A DNA stretch of 24,203 nucleotides, taken from assembly GCA_025936675.1 (NCBI GenBank), contig JAICSX010000035.1, forward strand, positions 1 through 24,203, read 5' to 3'. This DNA comes from Sphingomonas sp. GTDB taxonomy: Bacteria; Pseudomonadota; Alphaproteobacteria; Sphingomonadales; Sphingomonadaceae. The translations under genes were made by a program, and so were the position numbers. The notes under the pieces were generated by a model. It had not been told where the DNA came from. It did not search any database and was given only the letters and a program-made list of their open reading frames with translations. Of the stretch, positions 1 through 8,752 are shown in pieces. How positions within the stretch are numbered: the stretch's first letter is position 1; each line of letters starts with the position of its first letter.

Positions 1-747
1 CTCACGAGCCTGTTCGGCGCCGACGTGGCGCGCGCCAAGCTAGAGGACATTCGCGCAACCTTCAGCGCCGACCACCGCCCCCGGCTCAGCGACATTGCGG
101 GACGCGGACTGTTCGGAATCCGCCCGATCGTTTGGGTTGGAATCATGCTCGCCGCCTTCCAGCAATTCGTCGGGATCAACGTCATTTTCTATTATGGCGC
201 GACCCTATGGCAGCTTGCCGGCTTCACCGAGAGCCAGTCGCTAGCGATCAATATCATCTCCGGTGTCGTCTCGATCGCGGCCTGCTTCGCCACGATCGCG
301 GTAATCGACAAGATCGGCCGCAAGCCTTTGCTGCTGATCGGCTCGGCGGGAATGGCCGTGACTTTGTTCGTCATGGTCTATGCGTTTAGTCACGGCTCGC
401 TCGACGCGGCCGGCAACCTGGTCCTGTCGAAGGACCTTGGCACGATCGCCGTTGTCGCAGCCAATCTCTACGTGATCTTCTTCAACTTCAGCTGGGGCCC
501 GGTGATGTGGGTCATGCTCGGCGAGATGTTCCCGAACCAGATCCGCGGGTCAGCGCTGGCCGTGTCGGGGTTCGTACAATGGTTCGCGAACTTCCTCATC
601 TCCTTCAGCTTCCCGGTAATGGCCGCCCAGTTCGGCCTCACGAAGAGCTATTTGTTCTATGCCGTATGTGCGGTGATCAGCTTCTTCCTCGTCCAGTCCA
701 TGGTGCGGGAGACGCGCGGCAAAGAGCTGGAGCAGATGGAAGGCTGA
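1..747 (+). CDS. Sugar-porter MFS transporter, C-terminal part (5' truncated)
   Basis: This is the C-terminal half of a major facilitator superfamily sugar porter (XylE/GLUT-like), an inner-membrane proton symporter that imports monosaccharides. The frame is open from base 1, so the true start lies left of the window; the GTG at 25 is probably internal. Family signatures visible are QQFVGINVIFYYG (helix 7 region), the loop motif DKIGRKPLLL, and the helix 10 stretch with GPVMWVMLGEMFP. The C-terminal RETRGKELEQ corresponds to the family PETKG-type end. About six hydrophobic helices remain. It ends 18 bases before xylD on the same strand, so the two are probably co-transcribed, and D-xylose is the likeliest substrate by context. 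Glucose, galactose or another hexose cannot be excluded from sequence alone. Confidence 0.9.
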   Translation, partial: LTSLFGADVARAKLEDIRATFSADHRPRLSDIAGRGLFGIRPIVWVGIMLAAFQQFVGINVIFYYGATLWQLAGFTESQSLAINIISGVVSIAACFATIAVIDKIGRKPLLLIGSAGMAVTLFVMVYAFSHGSLDAAGNLVLSKDLGTIAVVAANLYVIFFNFSWGPVMWVMLGEMFPNQIRGSALAVSGFVQWFANFLISFSFPVMAAQFGLTKSYLFYAVCAVISFFLVQSMVRETRGKELEQMEG

Positions 748-765
748 TTAGCGAGGGCGAGCATT

Positions 766-2547
766 GTGACCGACCGTAAGCCTGCTCGCCCCTTCCGCTC
801 GCGCGAGTGGTTCGACGCCCCCGGGCGGCCTGACATGACGGCGCTTTACCTCGAGCGCTACGTTGCCAATGCCTTCACGCGCGAGGAGCTTCGCTCGGGC
901 AAGCCGATCATCGGGGTTTCGCAATCCGGCTCGGATCTTGCGGCATGCAACCGCGTCCACCTTACGCTCGTCGAACGGATCAAAGCGGGCATCCGCGACG
1001 CGGGCGGGATTCCAATGGAATTCCCGATGCACCCAATCTTCGAGAATTGTCGCCGGCCGACCGCCGCGCTCGACCGGAATCTGGCCTATCTCGGGCTGGT
1101 TGAGATCCTCAACGGTTACCCGATCGACGCCGTGGTGCTCACGACGGGCTGCGACAAGACCACGCCGGCCGCAATCATGGCCGCCGCAACCGTCGACATC
1201 CCGGCGATCACCTTGAACGGCGGGCCGATGCTCGACGGCTGGCACGAAGGTGAGCTGGTCGGTTCGGGGACGGTGATCTGGCGCTCGCGTCGGTTGCTTG
1301 GCGCGGGGAAGATCGACGAGGAAGAGTTCATCCGCCGAGCGAGCGATTCCGCGCCGTCGCTGGGCCATTGCAACACGATGGGCACCGCGTCGACGATGAA
1401 TTCGTTGAGCGAGGCGCTCGGCATGTCGCTGCCGGGGCAGGCGATGATTCCCGCCCCGTTCCGCGAACGCGCGCACATGGCTAACGAGAGCGGCAAGCGC
1501 ATCGTCGACATGGCCTATGAGGATTTGCGTCCGTCCAAGATCCTGACGCGCGAGGCGTTCCTAAATGCGATCCGTGTCAACGCTGCGCTCGGCGGATCGA
1601 CCAACGCGCAGCCGCATATCGTCGCCATGGCGCGGCATGCCGGCATCGAGATCAACATGCGCGATTGGATCGAGCAGGGCTACGACATCCCGTTGCTCGT
1701 CAACATGCAGCCGGCGGGGAAATTCCTGAGCGAGCGTTTTCACCGCGCGGGCGGCGTTCCGGCCGTGATGTGGGAGCTGCTTCAGGCTGGAAAGCTCGAC
1801 GGCAGCGCACTCACCTGCACGGGCCGCACGCAGGCGGACAATCTCGAGGGTCGAGAAGCGAGCGATCGCGAGGTGATCTTCCCTTATTCCGCCCCGCTCA
1901 AGGTACGTGCGGGCTTCCTCGTGCTCAGCGGCAATTTGTTCGATTTCGCCATCATGAAGACGAGCGTCATCGGCGACGAATTCCGGCAGCGCTATCTGTC
2001 GCGGCCGGGCCACGAAGGCGTGTTCGAAGGACGCGCGATCGTGTTCGACGGCTCGGACGATTATCACCACCGGATCAACGACCCCGCGCTGAACATCGAC
2101 GAGAATTGCATCCTCGTTATCCGCGGCTCGGGCGTGCTCGGATGGCCTGGGTCGGCCGAGGTCGTGAACATGCAGCCACCGGACGCGCTGCTGCAGCGTG
2201 GCGTGCAAAGCCTGCCGACTTTAGGCGATGGACGACAGTCGGGGACATCTGACAGCCCCTCGATCCTTAATGCGTCGCCGGAGAGCGCCGCCGGCGGCGG
2301 CCTGTCCTGGCTTCGCACCGGAGACATGATCCGCATCGATCTCAATGCCGGCACATGCGATGCGCTGGTCAGCGAACACGAGATCGCGCGGCGCAAGACC
2401 GAAGCGCCCCCGCCGGTTCCAGGGAGCAACACGCCGTGGGAAGAGCTGTTCCGCGAAAAGACCAGTCAGCTGTCGACCGGCGGCGTGCTCGAGTTCGCCG
2501 TCAAATATCGTGGTACTTCAGCGAAGGTGCCGCGCAACAATCACTGA
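766..2547 (+). CDS. xylD: D-xylonate dehydratase (IlvD/Edd family)
   Basis: This 593-residue enzyme dehydrates D-xylonate to 2-keto-3-deoxy-D-xylonate in the cytosol, step 3 of the Weimberg pathway. It belongs to the IlvD/Edd Fe-S dehydratases. The three expected cluster cysteines are C61 (in AACNRVH), C129 (in TTGCDKTTP) and C202 (in GHCNTMGTAS). PMEFPMHPIFENCRRPTAAL and the C-terminal TGGVLEFAVKY are characteristic of the xylonate/arabonate subgroup rather than of IlvD in branched-chain amino acid synthesis, and length and sequence agree closely with remembered Caulobacter XylD. The start is GTG at 766, preceded by a GAGG-type ribosome site; this start keeps the FRSREWF N-terminus shared with Caulobacter. 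It follows the MFS gene and overlaps the convergent esterase by 7 bases. L-arabonate is an alternative substrate, but neighbouring xylXBC favour xylonate. Confidence 0.93.
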   Translation: MTDRKPARPFRSREWFDAPGRPDMTALYLERYVANAFTREELRSGKPIIGVSQSGSDLAACNRVHLTLVERIKAGIRDAGGIPMEFPMHPIFENCRRPTAALDRNLAYLGLVEILNGYPIDAVVLTTGCDKTTPAAIMAAATVDIPAITLNGGPMLDGWHEGELVGSGTVIWRSRRLLGAGKIDEEEFIRRASDSAPSLGHCNTMGTASTMNSLSEALGMSLPGQAMIPAPFRERAHMANESGKRIVDMAYEDLRPSKILTREAFLNAIRVNAALGGSTNAQPHIVAMARHAGIEINMRDWIEQGYDIPLLVNMQPAGKFLSERFHRAGGVPAVMWELLQAGKLDGSALTCTGRTQADNLEGREASDREVIFPYSAPLKVRAGFLVLSGNLFDFAIMKTSVIGDEFRQRYLSRPGHEGVFEGRAIVFDGSDDYHHRINDPALNIDENCILVIRGSGVLGWPGSAEVVNMQPPDALLQRGVQSLPTLGDGRQSGTSDSPSILNASPESAAGGGLSWLRTGDMIRIDLNAGTCDALVSEHEIARRKTEAPPPVPGSNTPWEELFREKTSQLSTGGVLEFAVKYRGTSAKVPRNNH

Positions 2548-4454
2548 ACCGGAAGCTCGAACACGGGCGCGGGCAGCATGTCCAAATCGTACAAATTGAC
2601 AATCGGATAGTCGGCCCAAGCGTGGCGCACACGCGTCACGGGCTGACCGTCGCTCGCGATCACGACGGTTTTTCCCTCGACGCGCGCATCCGCGAACCGG
2701 CAGGTCGTCGGAGTTGAGCCGCATAGCTCGAACGCATTCGCCTGCGCACCGCTCAGCGTCTGCAACGGTTTGGTAAAGTGGACGACGATCCCGTTGCCGC
2801 TGCGTGTTGCGGAAAGCGGAAGTGGGCCGACTTTTCCCACCGGATCGCGATAGACGAGTTGTTTTGCCGCGAGCGCGAGCCGCTGACCCACGCGCTGCTT
2901 GTCCGACGGATGAATGTCAGTCGGATTGCCAAGATCGATCGCGCTGGCGAGGGCGGCGCGTGGATCGCGCTGCACCGCAGCCCGTTGCTCATTAATGAGT
3001 GCCGCCCAACCGCTCTCGACCGGACTGGAAGTCGGCTTGCCCCAACCCGCCAGGCCGACGATCAAGAACGGAAGCTGCGGATCGCGGAATTGCGCGCGCC
3101 AGTCAGCCATCCACGCTGCCAGCCGGCGGTCGTAGCCCGGCACGCCAACGTCCGCCTCGCCCTGATACCAAGCGACGCCCTTGATCTGCAGTGCGCCGAA
3201 TGGATGGATCATCGCATTGTAGATCTTGGAGACGCTCGCGACTCCAGTCCACGGAGGAGTCGGCGGACCTCCAATGCGCTTGTCGATCACCGAATATTCC
3301 CAGCCGGAAGGCAGTGGCAGGACGTCACCGGTCGCAAGCGCCAGCTTCACCTTGTCCGCCGGTCCCGCAAAACCGCCGGGGCCACCATTGTCACGGACGT
3401 AAAGCGTGATCTCGTTGACGCCCGGCTTCAGAACACCGCTCGGAACGGTATAAACGCGCTGGGTGGTCCAGTCGTTGACGCCGCCGACCGGCACGCCATT
3501 GACCCAGGTCTGGTCCATGTCGTCGATGACGCCCAGCGACAAGGTTGCGCCTCCGGCGGCCTGCGCCGGAGTCAGCGTAATTTGCCTACGAAACCAGACC
3601 GCGCCGTCGAAGCTCTTCCAATCGCCGCCCCACGCATCCCAATAATCGATCTTCGGAACGGCTCTCCACTGAAGCCGATCGCTCGCGTGCCAGGGCTCTT
3701 GTCCCACGGCGTCACCGGTCTGCCCGCGCCACCACGCGCCCCACATGTCGCCGAACCCCCCAACCGCTTTCGACTGGTCTGCCTTGTAGAGGTCGACCAG
3801 ATCGGCGACCGTCCCTTCACCGCCGGCGCGAACCGACGCTTCATCCATCCACTGCCGGATCGGAGTCGCGCCCCAGCTGTCGTCGATCGCGCCGATCGGC
3901 ACCTTCTCCGTCTCGCGCAACTGGCTGGCCATGAAATAGCAGGCGGCGGAGAAGTTCGCCCCCGCGTCGGGCGACGAGACCTTCCAAAGGGGCGGTTCCT
4001 TGAAGCTGGACTGCGGCGCATCCGCGACCTGATGGGGGACCTTCATCAGCCGAAGGTCGGGCTCCGCGGCTGCCTGGGTTTCGGCATAACCCAGCGCTCG
4101 CGAAAGCGGATATTCCATGTTCGACTGGCCTGAGCAGAGCCAGACGTCGCCGAAGGCAAGGTCGCCGGAGCTTGCGCTGCCGTCGGATGCCTTGACCGTC
4201 AGGTGCAGGTCCTTGCCGGTATTGCGCGCGGAAAATTCCGCTTGCCACCGTCCTTTCGAATCGGCCTTAGCGGCATGCGTTTGGTCGGCGAGCGTCACCA
4301 TCACCACTCCGCCCGGGACCGTGTTTCCGCTCAGCAGGACAGGCCTGCCACGCTGGATGACGGCGTGATCGCCGAACTGTGGATCGATGGTGGGAGCGGC
4401 CGTCGCGCTGCTCGCGAACAGGGCTGATATAATCAGTAGCGAACGAGGGGACAT
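2541..4454 (-). CDS. Secreted sialate O-acetylesterase-like carbohydrate esterase (CE20-like)
   Basis: This 637-residue SGNH-hydrolase is annotated in databases as sialate O-acetylesterase; members in plant-polysaccharide loci (family CE20) remove acetyl groups from xyloglucan or xylan. A Sec signal peptide ends near residue 20 (ATA-AP). The nucleophile is S111 in the block I motif CSGQSNMEYP, and D513/H515 in PTDIHPSDK form the block V acid/base pair. Between them, roughly residues 250-360, sits a beta-galactosidase-like jelly-roll insert (WFRRQITL, WVNGVPVG) of the kind seen in CE20. It is the last gene of the minus-strand xylX operon: its start overlaps the end of xylC by 22 bases, and its end overlaps xylD by 7 bases. 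Its periplasmic location and polysaccharide context argue against a sialic acid role. The exact acetylated substrate is inferred. Confidence 0.85.
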   Translation of the reverse strand: MSPRSLLIISALFASSATAAPTIDPQFGDHAVIQRGRPVLLSGNTVPGGVVMVTLADQTHAAKADSKGRWQAEFSARNTGKDLHLTVKASDGSASSGDLAFGDVWLCSGQSNMEYPLSRALGYAETQAAAEPDLRLMKVPHQVADAPQSSFKEPPLWKVSSPDAGANFSAACYFMASQLRETEKVPIGAIDDSWGATPIRQWMDEASVRAGGEGTVADLVDLYKADQSKAVGGFGDMWGAWWRGQTGDAVGQEPWHASDRLQWRAVPKIDYWDAWGGDWKSFDGAVWFRRQITLTPAQAAGGATLSLGVIDDMDQTWVNGVPVGGVNDWTTQRVYTVPSGVLKPGVNEITLYVRDNGGPGGFAGPADKVKLALATGDVLPLPSGWEYSVIDKRIGGPPTPPWTGVASVSKIYNAMIHPFGALQIKGVAWYQGEADVGVPGYDRRLAAWMADWRAQFRDPQLPFLIVGLAGWGKPTSSPVESGWAALINEQRAAVQRDPRAALASAIDLGNPTDIHPSDKQRVGQRLALAAKQLVYRDPVGKVGPLPLSATRSGNGIVVHFTKPLQTLSGAQANAFELCGSTPTTCRFADARVEGKTVVIASDGQPVTRVRHAWADYPIVNLYDLDMLPAPVFELPVQ

Positions 4455-5302
4455 GGGACTCCGGGAACATCGACGCGGAACTCGAACAGGTCGCCAATCT
4501 CCGGCTGCTTCGCGATGTCGTCCGGCTTCAGGAGCTGGCGGGCAGTGGTCGCAAAGGCGGTGCGCAGGTCCGCTCCGCCGAACGCAATTTTAGTGATGTT
4601 TGCTACAGAAAATCGGACTCGCTCGACCAGATCTCCGGCCGGAGAATAACGCCGGACTTCCCATCCGGCGTACAGCGAAATCCAGAGATAGCCGTTGCTG
4701 TCGATGGTCGGCCCGTCGGGATAGCCGTCGGTCTTTTCGATGCGGGTGAAGAGGCGTCGGTTATCGAGTGATCCATCATCGCCGATGTCGGCGACTTCGA
4801 TCGTGCCCTTGAGTGTGTCGACGAAATAGAGCAGCCGTCCGTCCGGCGAAACGGCTGGCCCGTTGGTGATCGAAATGTCGGCGAATCCCGTCGGCGAAAC
4901 CTTCCCGTCGGCAAAACAATAGAAGGCGCCGCTCTTCGCCTTCTCATTGTTGTCCATCGTCCCGAACCACAGCCGGCCGTGCGGGTCGACGACCCCGTCG
5001 TTGAGGCGGTTGTCGGGCTTGTCGGTCTCCACCTTCGCGATCGCCTCGAAGCCACCGCTTTTCTCGTCGAAATGATAGAGGCCGGACTGAAGCCCGGCGA
5101 CGAAGCCACCACGCTCGGCGGGGAAGACGAAGCCAACCTGCTCGGGAGCATTCCAGCTCTTCCTGCTTCCGTCGGCTGGATCGAAGCGGTGGATCTGCTG
5201 CTTCTTGATATCGACGAACCAGAGCGCGTGATCCCGCTGAACCCATACAGGACCTTCGCCAAGCTCGGCGGCGAGCGGCCAGATATTGCGCGGGTCCGTC
5301 AC
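4433..5302 (-). CDS. xylC: Xylonolactonase (SMP-30/gluconolactonase family)
   Basis: This 289-residue six-bladed beta-propeller lactonase would hydrolyse D-xylonolactone to D-xylonate, step 2 of the Weimberg pathway, in the cytosol (no signal peptide). The SMP-30 metal ligands are visible: E16 in ELGEGPVW, N147 in TNGPAVSPDG and D196 in YPDGPTID. NDGVVDPHGRLWFGTMD is the usual substrate-side motif. The start is GTG at 5302, one base after the xylB stop, with GGTGG as a weak ribosome site, so translation is coupled to xylB. The 3' end overlaps the esterase start by 22 bases. Gene order xylX-ALDH-xylB-xylC is the same as in the Caulobacter xylose operon. Gluconolactone or galactonolactone activity is possible in this family, so the substrate is assigned from context. 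Confidence 0.9.
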   Translation of the reverse strand: MTDPRNIWPLAAELGEGPVWVQRDHALWFVDIKKQQIHRFDPADGSRKSWNAPEQVGFVFPAERGGFVAGLQSGLYHFDEKSGGFEAIAKVETDKPDNRLNDGVVDPHGRLWFGTMDNNEKAKSGAFYCFADGKVSPTGFADISITNGPAVSPDGRLLYFVDTLKGTIEVADIGDDGSLDNRRLFTRIEKTDGYPDGPTIDSNGYLWISLYAGWEVRRYSPAGDLVERVRFSVANITKIAFGGADLRTAFATTARQLLKPDDIAKQPEIGDLFEFRVDVPGVPCPLVRY

Positions 5303-5303
5303 G

Positions 5304-6062
5304 CTAGCGCCACCCTGCGTCGACGAAATATTCGTGCCCCGTCATGCCTCGCGCATCGTCGGAGGCAAGGAACGCGACCAGCGCCGCGACATCCTGCGGG
5401 ACGAGCCGCGTGCTGACGCATTGGGCGCTCACAATCTCGGCTTCCCCTTCGGGGGTGTACCACTGCATTTGGCGCGGGGTCTGCACGTTGCCGGGAACGA
5501 CGCAGTTGACGCGAATATTGTCGGGCCCAAGGTCGCGGGCGAGTGCTCGGGTCAGCCCTTCGATCGCCGCCTTGCACGTCTGGTAGAGAACCAGATCGGG
5601 CAGCGCGAGGTGCCAGCTGATCGAGCCGAGATTGACGATCGCGCCGCCGCCGTTCTTGCGCATCGCCGGGACGACGGCCTGCGCGCAGAAGAATTGGTGC
5701 TTCAGGTTCACGTTGAGGCGGTTGTCCCAATATTCCTCGGTCACCTCCTCAAACTTGTGACGGTCATCGTTCGCGGCATTGTTGACGAGCACATCGATTG
5801 CGCCGTCTCGCGAAATGAGTTCGCGGATCCGCGCAGACGCAGCGGCGACGTTGGTCAGGTCCACGCGTTCGAAGCGGGCACCGGTCTTCGACGCGAGGCT
5901 TTCGGATTCTCCGTTGAGGATGTCAAAGAAGATGACGCTCGACCCCTGCCGCGCAAACTCCTCGACAATGCCGGCGCCGATCCCCGAACCGCCGCCCGTG
6001 ACGAGCACCCGCTTGCCGCGCAGGCTCGGATATTGAGCCCGAGTTTCCCCGACTTCAGCCAA
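5304..6062 (-). CDS. xylB: NAD-dependent D-xylose 1-dehydrogenase (SDR family)
   Basis: This 252-residue classical short-chain dehydrogenase oxidises D-xylose to D-xylonolactone with NAD+, the entry step of the Weimberg pathway. The Rossmann motif TGGGSGIG is at residues 22-29, NNAANDDRHK at 94-103, catalytic S147, and Y160-x-x-x-K164. NDDRHK, GSISWHL, VVPGNV and WYTPEGEAE are shared with Caulobacter XylB as remembered, which lifts this above a generic SDR call. The start is a TTG at 6062 preceded by a GGGGGG run seven bases upstream. A nearby ATG (6066) is out of frame and hits a stop after three codons, so it is a decoy. It lies 4 bases after the upstream aldehyde dehydrogenase and 1 base before xylC, in a tightly coupled operon. 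Confidence 0.93.
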   Translation of the reverse strand: MAEVGETRAQYPSLRGKRVLVTGGGSGIGAGIVEEFARQGSSVIFFDILNGESESLASKTGARFERVDLTNVAAASARIRELISRDGAIDVLVNNAANDDRHKFEEVTEEYWDNRLNVNLKHQFFCAQAVVPAMRKNGGGAIVNLGSISWHLALPDLVLYQTCKAAIEGLTRALARDLGPDNIRVNCVVPGNVQTPRQMQWYTPEGEAEIVSAQCVSTRLVPQDVAALVAFLASDDARGMTGHEYFVDAGWR

Positions 6063-6066
6063 CCAT

Positions 6067-7512
6067 TTACCCCCCGATGTAGACCGTCTTGGTTTGGGTA
6101 TAGAATTCTACCGCAGCGAACCCCTGCTCGCGCGCTCCGTAACTCGATTTGCGTGTGCCCCCGAACGGCACGTGATAATCGACGCCGGCCGTCGGCAGAT
6201 TGATCATCACCATGCCGGCACGGATGTTGCGACGGAAATGCCGCGAATGCTTGAGCGAGTTGGTGACGATGCCCGCGGAGAGCCCGAACTGGCCGCGGTT
6301 GGCGATCTCCAGCGCTTCCTCATAGTCGCGGACCTTCACCGTGCTTGCGACAGGTCCGAATACTTCCTCGCAATTGATGCGCTGATCCGGCGCGGTGTCC
6401 GAGATGACGGTCGGCGCCATATAAAACCCTCGCTTTTCGAGCTTCAGCGGCTCGCCGCCGGTCAGCACCTTGCCGCCTTCTTCTCGCGCGATGTCGACGT
6501 AACGGAGGTTCTGTTCGAGCTGCTGCTCGGTGACTGCAGGCCCAATCTGTGTATCGGGATCGAGCGCATCGCCGACGCGCAGTGATTTTGCCTTCTCGGC
6601 AAGCGCTTCAACAAAACGGTCGTGAATGCCCTGCGTCACGATGATGCGGGACGAGGCGGTGCAGCGCTGGCCGGTCGCATAGAATGCGCCGTCGATGGCG
6701 CACATGACAGCGCGGTCGAGATCGGCATCGTCGAGGACCACCAGCGGGTTCTTACCGCCCATCTCGAGCTGCACACGTGCCTGGCGCTTGGCCGCCCCTT
6801 CGGCAACGCTCGCTCCGACAACCTGAGAGCCGGTGAATGAGACTCCGTCGATATCGGCATGATTGACGATCGCACGGCCAACGTCACCTTCGCCGATGAC
6901 CAGGTTGAACACGCCGGCAGGAGCGCCCGCCTCGAGCAGAACCTGTCCGAATGCGTGGGCGATCGCCGGAGTCGGAGTCGCGGGCTTCAGCACGACAGTA
7001 TTGCCGAAGGCGAGAGCCGGCGCCGATTTCCACGCCGGAATCGCGATCGGGAAATTCCACGGCGTGATCAGGCCGAATACGCCAACGGCTTCGCGATGAG
7101 TCTCGACATCAATCGACGGCCGCGTCGAATCGAGCGTCTGTCCGTGGCGGCGGAGCGCCTCGCCCGCGAAATATTTTAGGATGCGCGCAGCGCGCATCAC
7201 TTCGCCCGTGCCTTCGGGAAGTGTCTTGCCCTCCTCGCGCGACAGCAAGGTGCCGAGCTCCTTGGCGCGGCTCATGATGATCGAGGCGGCGCGGTCGAGC
7301 ACGTCGGAACGCACCTCGGGCGATGCTCCGGCCCACCCGGGGAACGCCGCGCGTGCAGCCTTCACCGCTTGATCGACTTCTGCCGCCCCGGCTTTGGGAT
7401 AGCGCGCGACGACGTCGTCCAGGTTTGACGGATTTATGCTTTCGCCAGCGGCGTCGCTGGAAACGGTTACACCGTTGATGAGGTGAGTGAGCGTGTCGGG
7501 CATGTCCGTCAT
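6067..7512 (-). CDS. xylA: Alpha-ketoglutaric semialdehyde dehydrogenase (Weimberg last step)
   Basis: This 481-residue aldehyde dehydrogenase oxidises 2-oxoglutarate semialdehyde to 2-oxoglutarate, feeding the TCA cycle. The catalytic cysteine is C284 in GQRCTASS and the general base is E250 in QLEMGGKNP. TPWNFP, FTGS and the C-terminal GGTRKSSYG are typical of the semialdehyde dehydrogenase subgroup. A longer reading frame exists upstream, but the ATG at 7512 forms an ATGA overlap with the xylX stop, gives the family length and starts at MTDMPDTL, so it is preferred. An alternative ATG is at 7503. The symbol xylA follows the Caulobacter xylXABCD scheme and must not be read as xylose isomerase. 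The reaction is assigned from family and operon; the enzyme class itself is certain. Confidence 0.9.
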   Translation of the reverse strand: MTDMPDTLTHLINGVTVSSDAAGESINPSNLDDVVARYPKAGAAEVDQAVKAARAAFPGWAGASPEVRSDVLDRAASIIMSRAKELGTLLSREEGKTLPEGTGEVMRAARILKYFAGEALRRHGQTLDSTRPSIDVETHREAVGVFGLITPWNFPIAIPAWKSAPALAFGNTVVLKPATPTPAIAHAFGQVLLEAGAPAGVFNLVIGEGDVGRAIVNHADIDGVSFTGSQVVGASVAEGAAKRQARVQLEMGGKNPLVVLDDADLDRAVMCAIDGAFYATGQRCTASSRIIVTQGIHDRFVEALAEKAKSLRVGDALDPDTQIGPAVTEQQLEQNLRYVDIAREEGGKVLTGGEPLKLEKRGFYMAPTVISDTAPDQRINCEEVFGPVASTVKVRDYEEALEIANRGQFGLSAGIVTNSLKHSRHFRRNIRAGMVMINLPTAGVDYHVPFGGTRKSSYGAREQGFAAVEFYTQTKTVYIGG

Positions 7513-8636
7513 CTTCCGCTTGGCGTGAGGAGCCCCCGCTCCGTCAAATTGCGCATGAGCGCGCGCGTTCCAAATTTCCACTCCGGTGCATCGCGCGAGG
7601 TCGAAACGATATTTGCGAGCACGCCGAGCTTGGGGCTGGAAATGCGTACGTCGTCGCCGATCTTATGCGTGAAGCCGCGGCCGGGCTCGTCTCGATCCTC
7701 CGTGGGCGCGAAGAGCGTGCCGAGGAACAGCACGAAGCCGTCGGGGTAGTGATGCTCGCTCATTGCCTGGCGGACGAGTTCCTCTGGATCGCGGCTGATC
7801 TCGCTCATTCGGCTTTGCCCGGTGAGCGTGAAACCGTCCTTGCCGCTGATTTCCAGCTCGACGACAGCGGACCGGACATCATCCATCGTGAAGCTGTCGT
7901 CGAAAAGCCGCACGAACGGCCCGATCGCGCAGGACGCATTGTTGTCCTTAGCCTTGCTGAGCAGTAGCGCGCTGCGCCCTTCGAAATCGCGCAGGTTTAC
8001 ATCATTGCCGAGAGTGGCTCCGCGAATCTCGCCGCCGCTGCTGACGACGAGCACCACCTCCGGCTCCGGGTTGTTCCAGGTCGAGTCGGAGCGGACCCCG
8101 ATTTCGGCGCCGCCGCCGACGCTCGCGAGCGGCGATGTTTTAGTGAAAATCTCCGCGTCGGGACCGATCGCAACTTCGAGATATTGGGACCACAACTGTT
8201 CCTCGATCAGCGCATCCTTCAAGCGCGCCGCGCCGTCGCTTCCGGGAATAACCGAGCGAATGCCGCCGCCGATGCGTTCTTCGAGCTTGTCGCGGATTTC
8301 CGCCGCCGCCCGAAAGTCGCCACGAGCACGCTCCTCGATGACGCGTTCGATTGCGGAGATTGCAAAGGTCACGCCCGCGGCCTTAACCGCTTGGAGATCG
8401 ACCGGCGCCAGAAGGCGGTGCTGCGGCACCTCGTCGATCGGAAACAAGGGTTGCCCGGCGGCTTCAGCGGGCTCGGGCAGTTCCATGAGGTCGGAAACGG
8501 TCGGCGCGCTTCGCGAAATATCTTCGACGATGCCCCGCCGCACGATGACCGGAGTCGGGCCATCGTCGAGCAGCAGCCTGCCAACCAACGTCGCATCGGC
8601 GCTGTCGGCAGGGAGCATCTCGGCGGTTGAAAGCAT
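7509..8636 (-). CDS. xylX: 2-keto-3-deoxy-D-xylonate dehydratase (FAH superfamily)
   Basis: This 375-residue fumarylacetoacetate hydrolase-fold enzyme dehydrates 2-keto-3-deoxy-D-xylonate to 2-oxoglutarate semialdehyde, step 4 of the Weimberg pathway. Metal ligands are probably E191 and E193 in NNPEPEVVLVV and D212 in TLGNDVNLRD. APTVSDLM, AVTFAIS-type and LLLSKAKDNNAS segments match the XylX subgroup. The frame is open back to 8681, which would run into the operator at 8667. The ATG at 8636 is preferred because MLSTAEMLPADS aligns with the N-terminus of Caulobacter XylX. No strong ribosome site is seen there. It is the first gene of the minus-strand operon, with the palindrome 30 bases upstream of the start, so LacI-type repression is likely. 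Confidence 0.9.
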   Translation of the reverse strand: MLSTAEMLPADSADATLVGRLLLDDGPTPVIVRRGIVEDISRSAPTVSDLMELPEPAEAAGQPLFPIDEVPQHRLLAPVDLQAVKAAGVTFAISAIERVIEERARGDFRAAAEIRDKLEERIGGGIRSVIPGSDGAARLKDALIEEQLWSQYLEVAIGPDAEIFTKTSPLASVGGGAEIGVRSDSTWNNPEPEVVLVVSSGGEIRGATLGNDVNLRDFEGRSALLLSKAKDNNASCAIGPFVRLFDDSFTMDDVRSAVVELEISGKDGFTLTGQSRMSEISRDPEELVRQAMSEHHYPDGFVLFLGTLFAPTEDRDEPGRGFTHKIGDDVRISSPKLGVLANIVSTSRDAPEWKFGTRALMRNLTERGLLTPSGR

Positions 8637-8666
8637 GGAGAAGAAAAAGACCTCGAACCTGGGCTG

Positions 8667-8680
8667 TGGTAGCGCTACCA
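8667..8680. promoter_or_regulatory. LacI-family-type operator, copy A (xylX / GH3 divergent promoter)
   Basis: TGGTAGCGCTACCA is a perfect 14-bp palindrome centred between divergent xylX (start 8636) and the GH3 gene (start 8753). On the minus strand a -35-like TTGACT (rc of 8702-8707) lies upstream, with the palindrome where a -10/+1 region would be, as expected for repression. Three related copies occur at the other divergent promoters of the window. In Caulobacter the xyl genes are repressed by LacI-family XylR; that this exact sequence is its site here is inference. Confidence 0.82.
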
Positions 8681-8711
8681 ATCGGCGCTCGCGATAGATA
8701 GAGTCAAGCGT

Positions 8712-8732
8712 CTATGTGCGCTCCACACATAG
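8712..8732 (+). promoter_or_regulatory. Inverted repeat in the GH3 leader
   Basis: CTATGTG and CACATAG form a perfect 7-bp inverted repeat separated by 7 bases (CGCTCCA), ending about eight bases before the AGGGGAG ribosome site of the GH3 gene. In RNA it would make a small stem-loop in the 5' untranslated region; in DNA it could be a second operator. No poly-U follows, so it is not an intrinsic terminator. Function is unknown. Confidence 0.4.
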
Positions 8733-8752
8733 TTGCGAGGGGAGACAGAATC

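Noticed and set aside
2778..4133. Long plus-strand reading frame of 451 codons opposite the esterase gene
   Set aside because: It is antisense to a clear SGNH/CE20 gene, is rich in Arg/Pro/Ala without family motifs, and lacks a ribosome site; it is a high-G+C shadow frame.
5286..6203. Plus-strand reading frame of 305 codons opposite xylB
   Set aside because: It is antisense to xylB with its full SDR motif set and has no recognisable domain.
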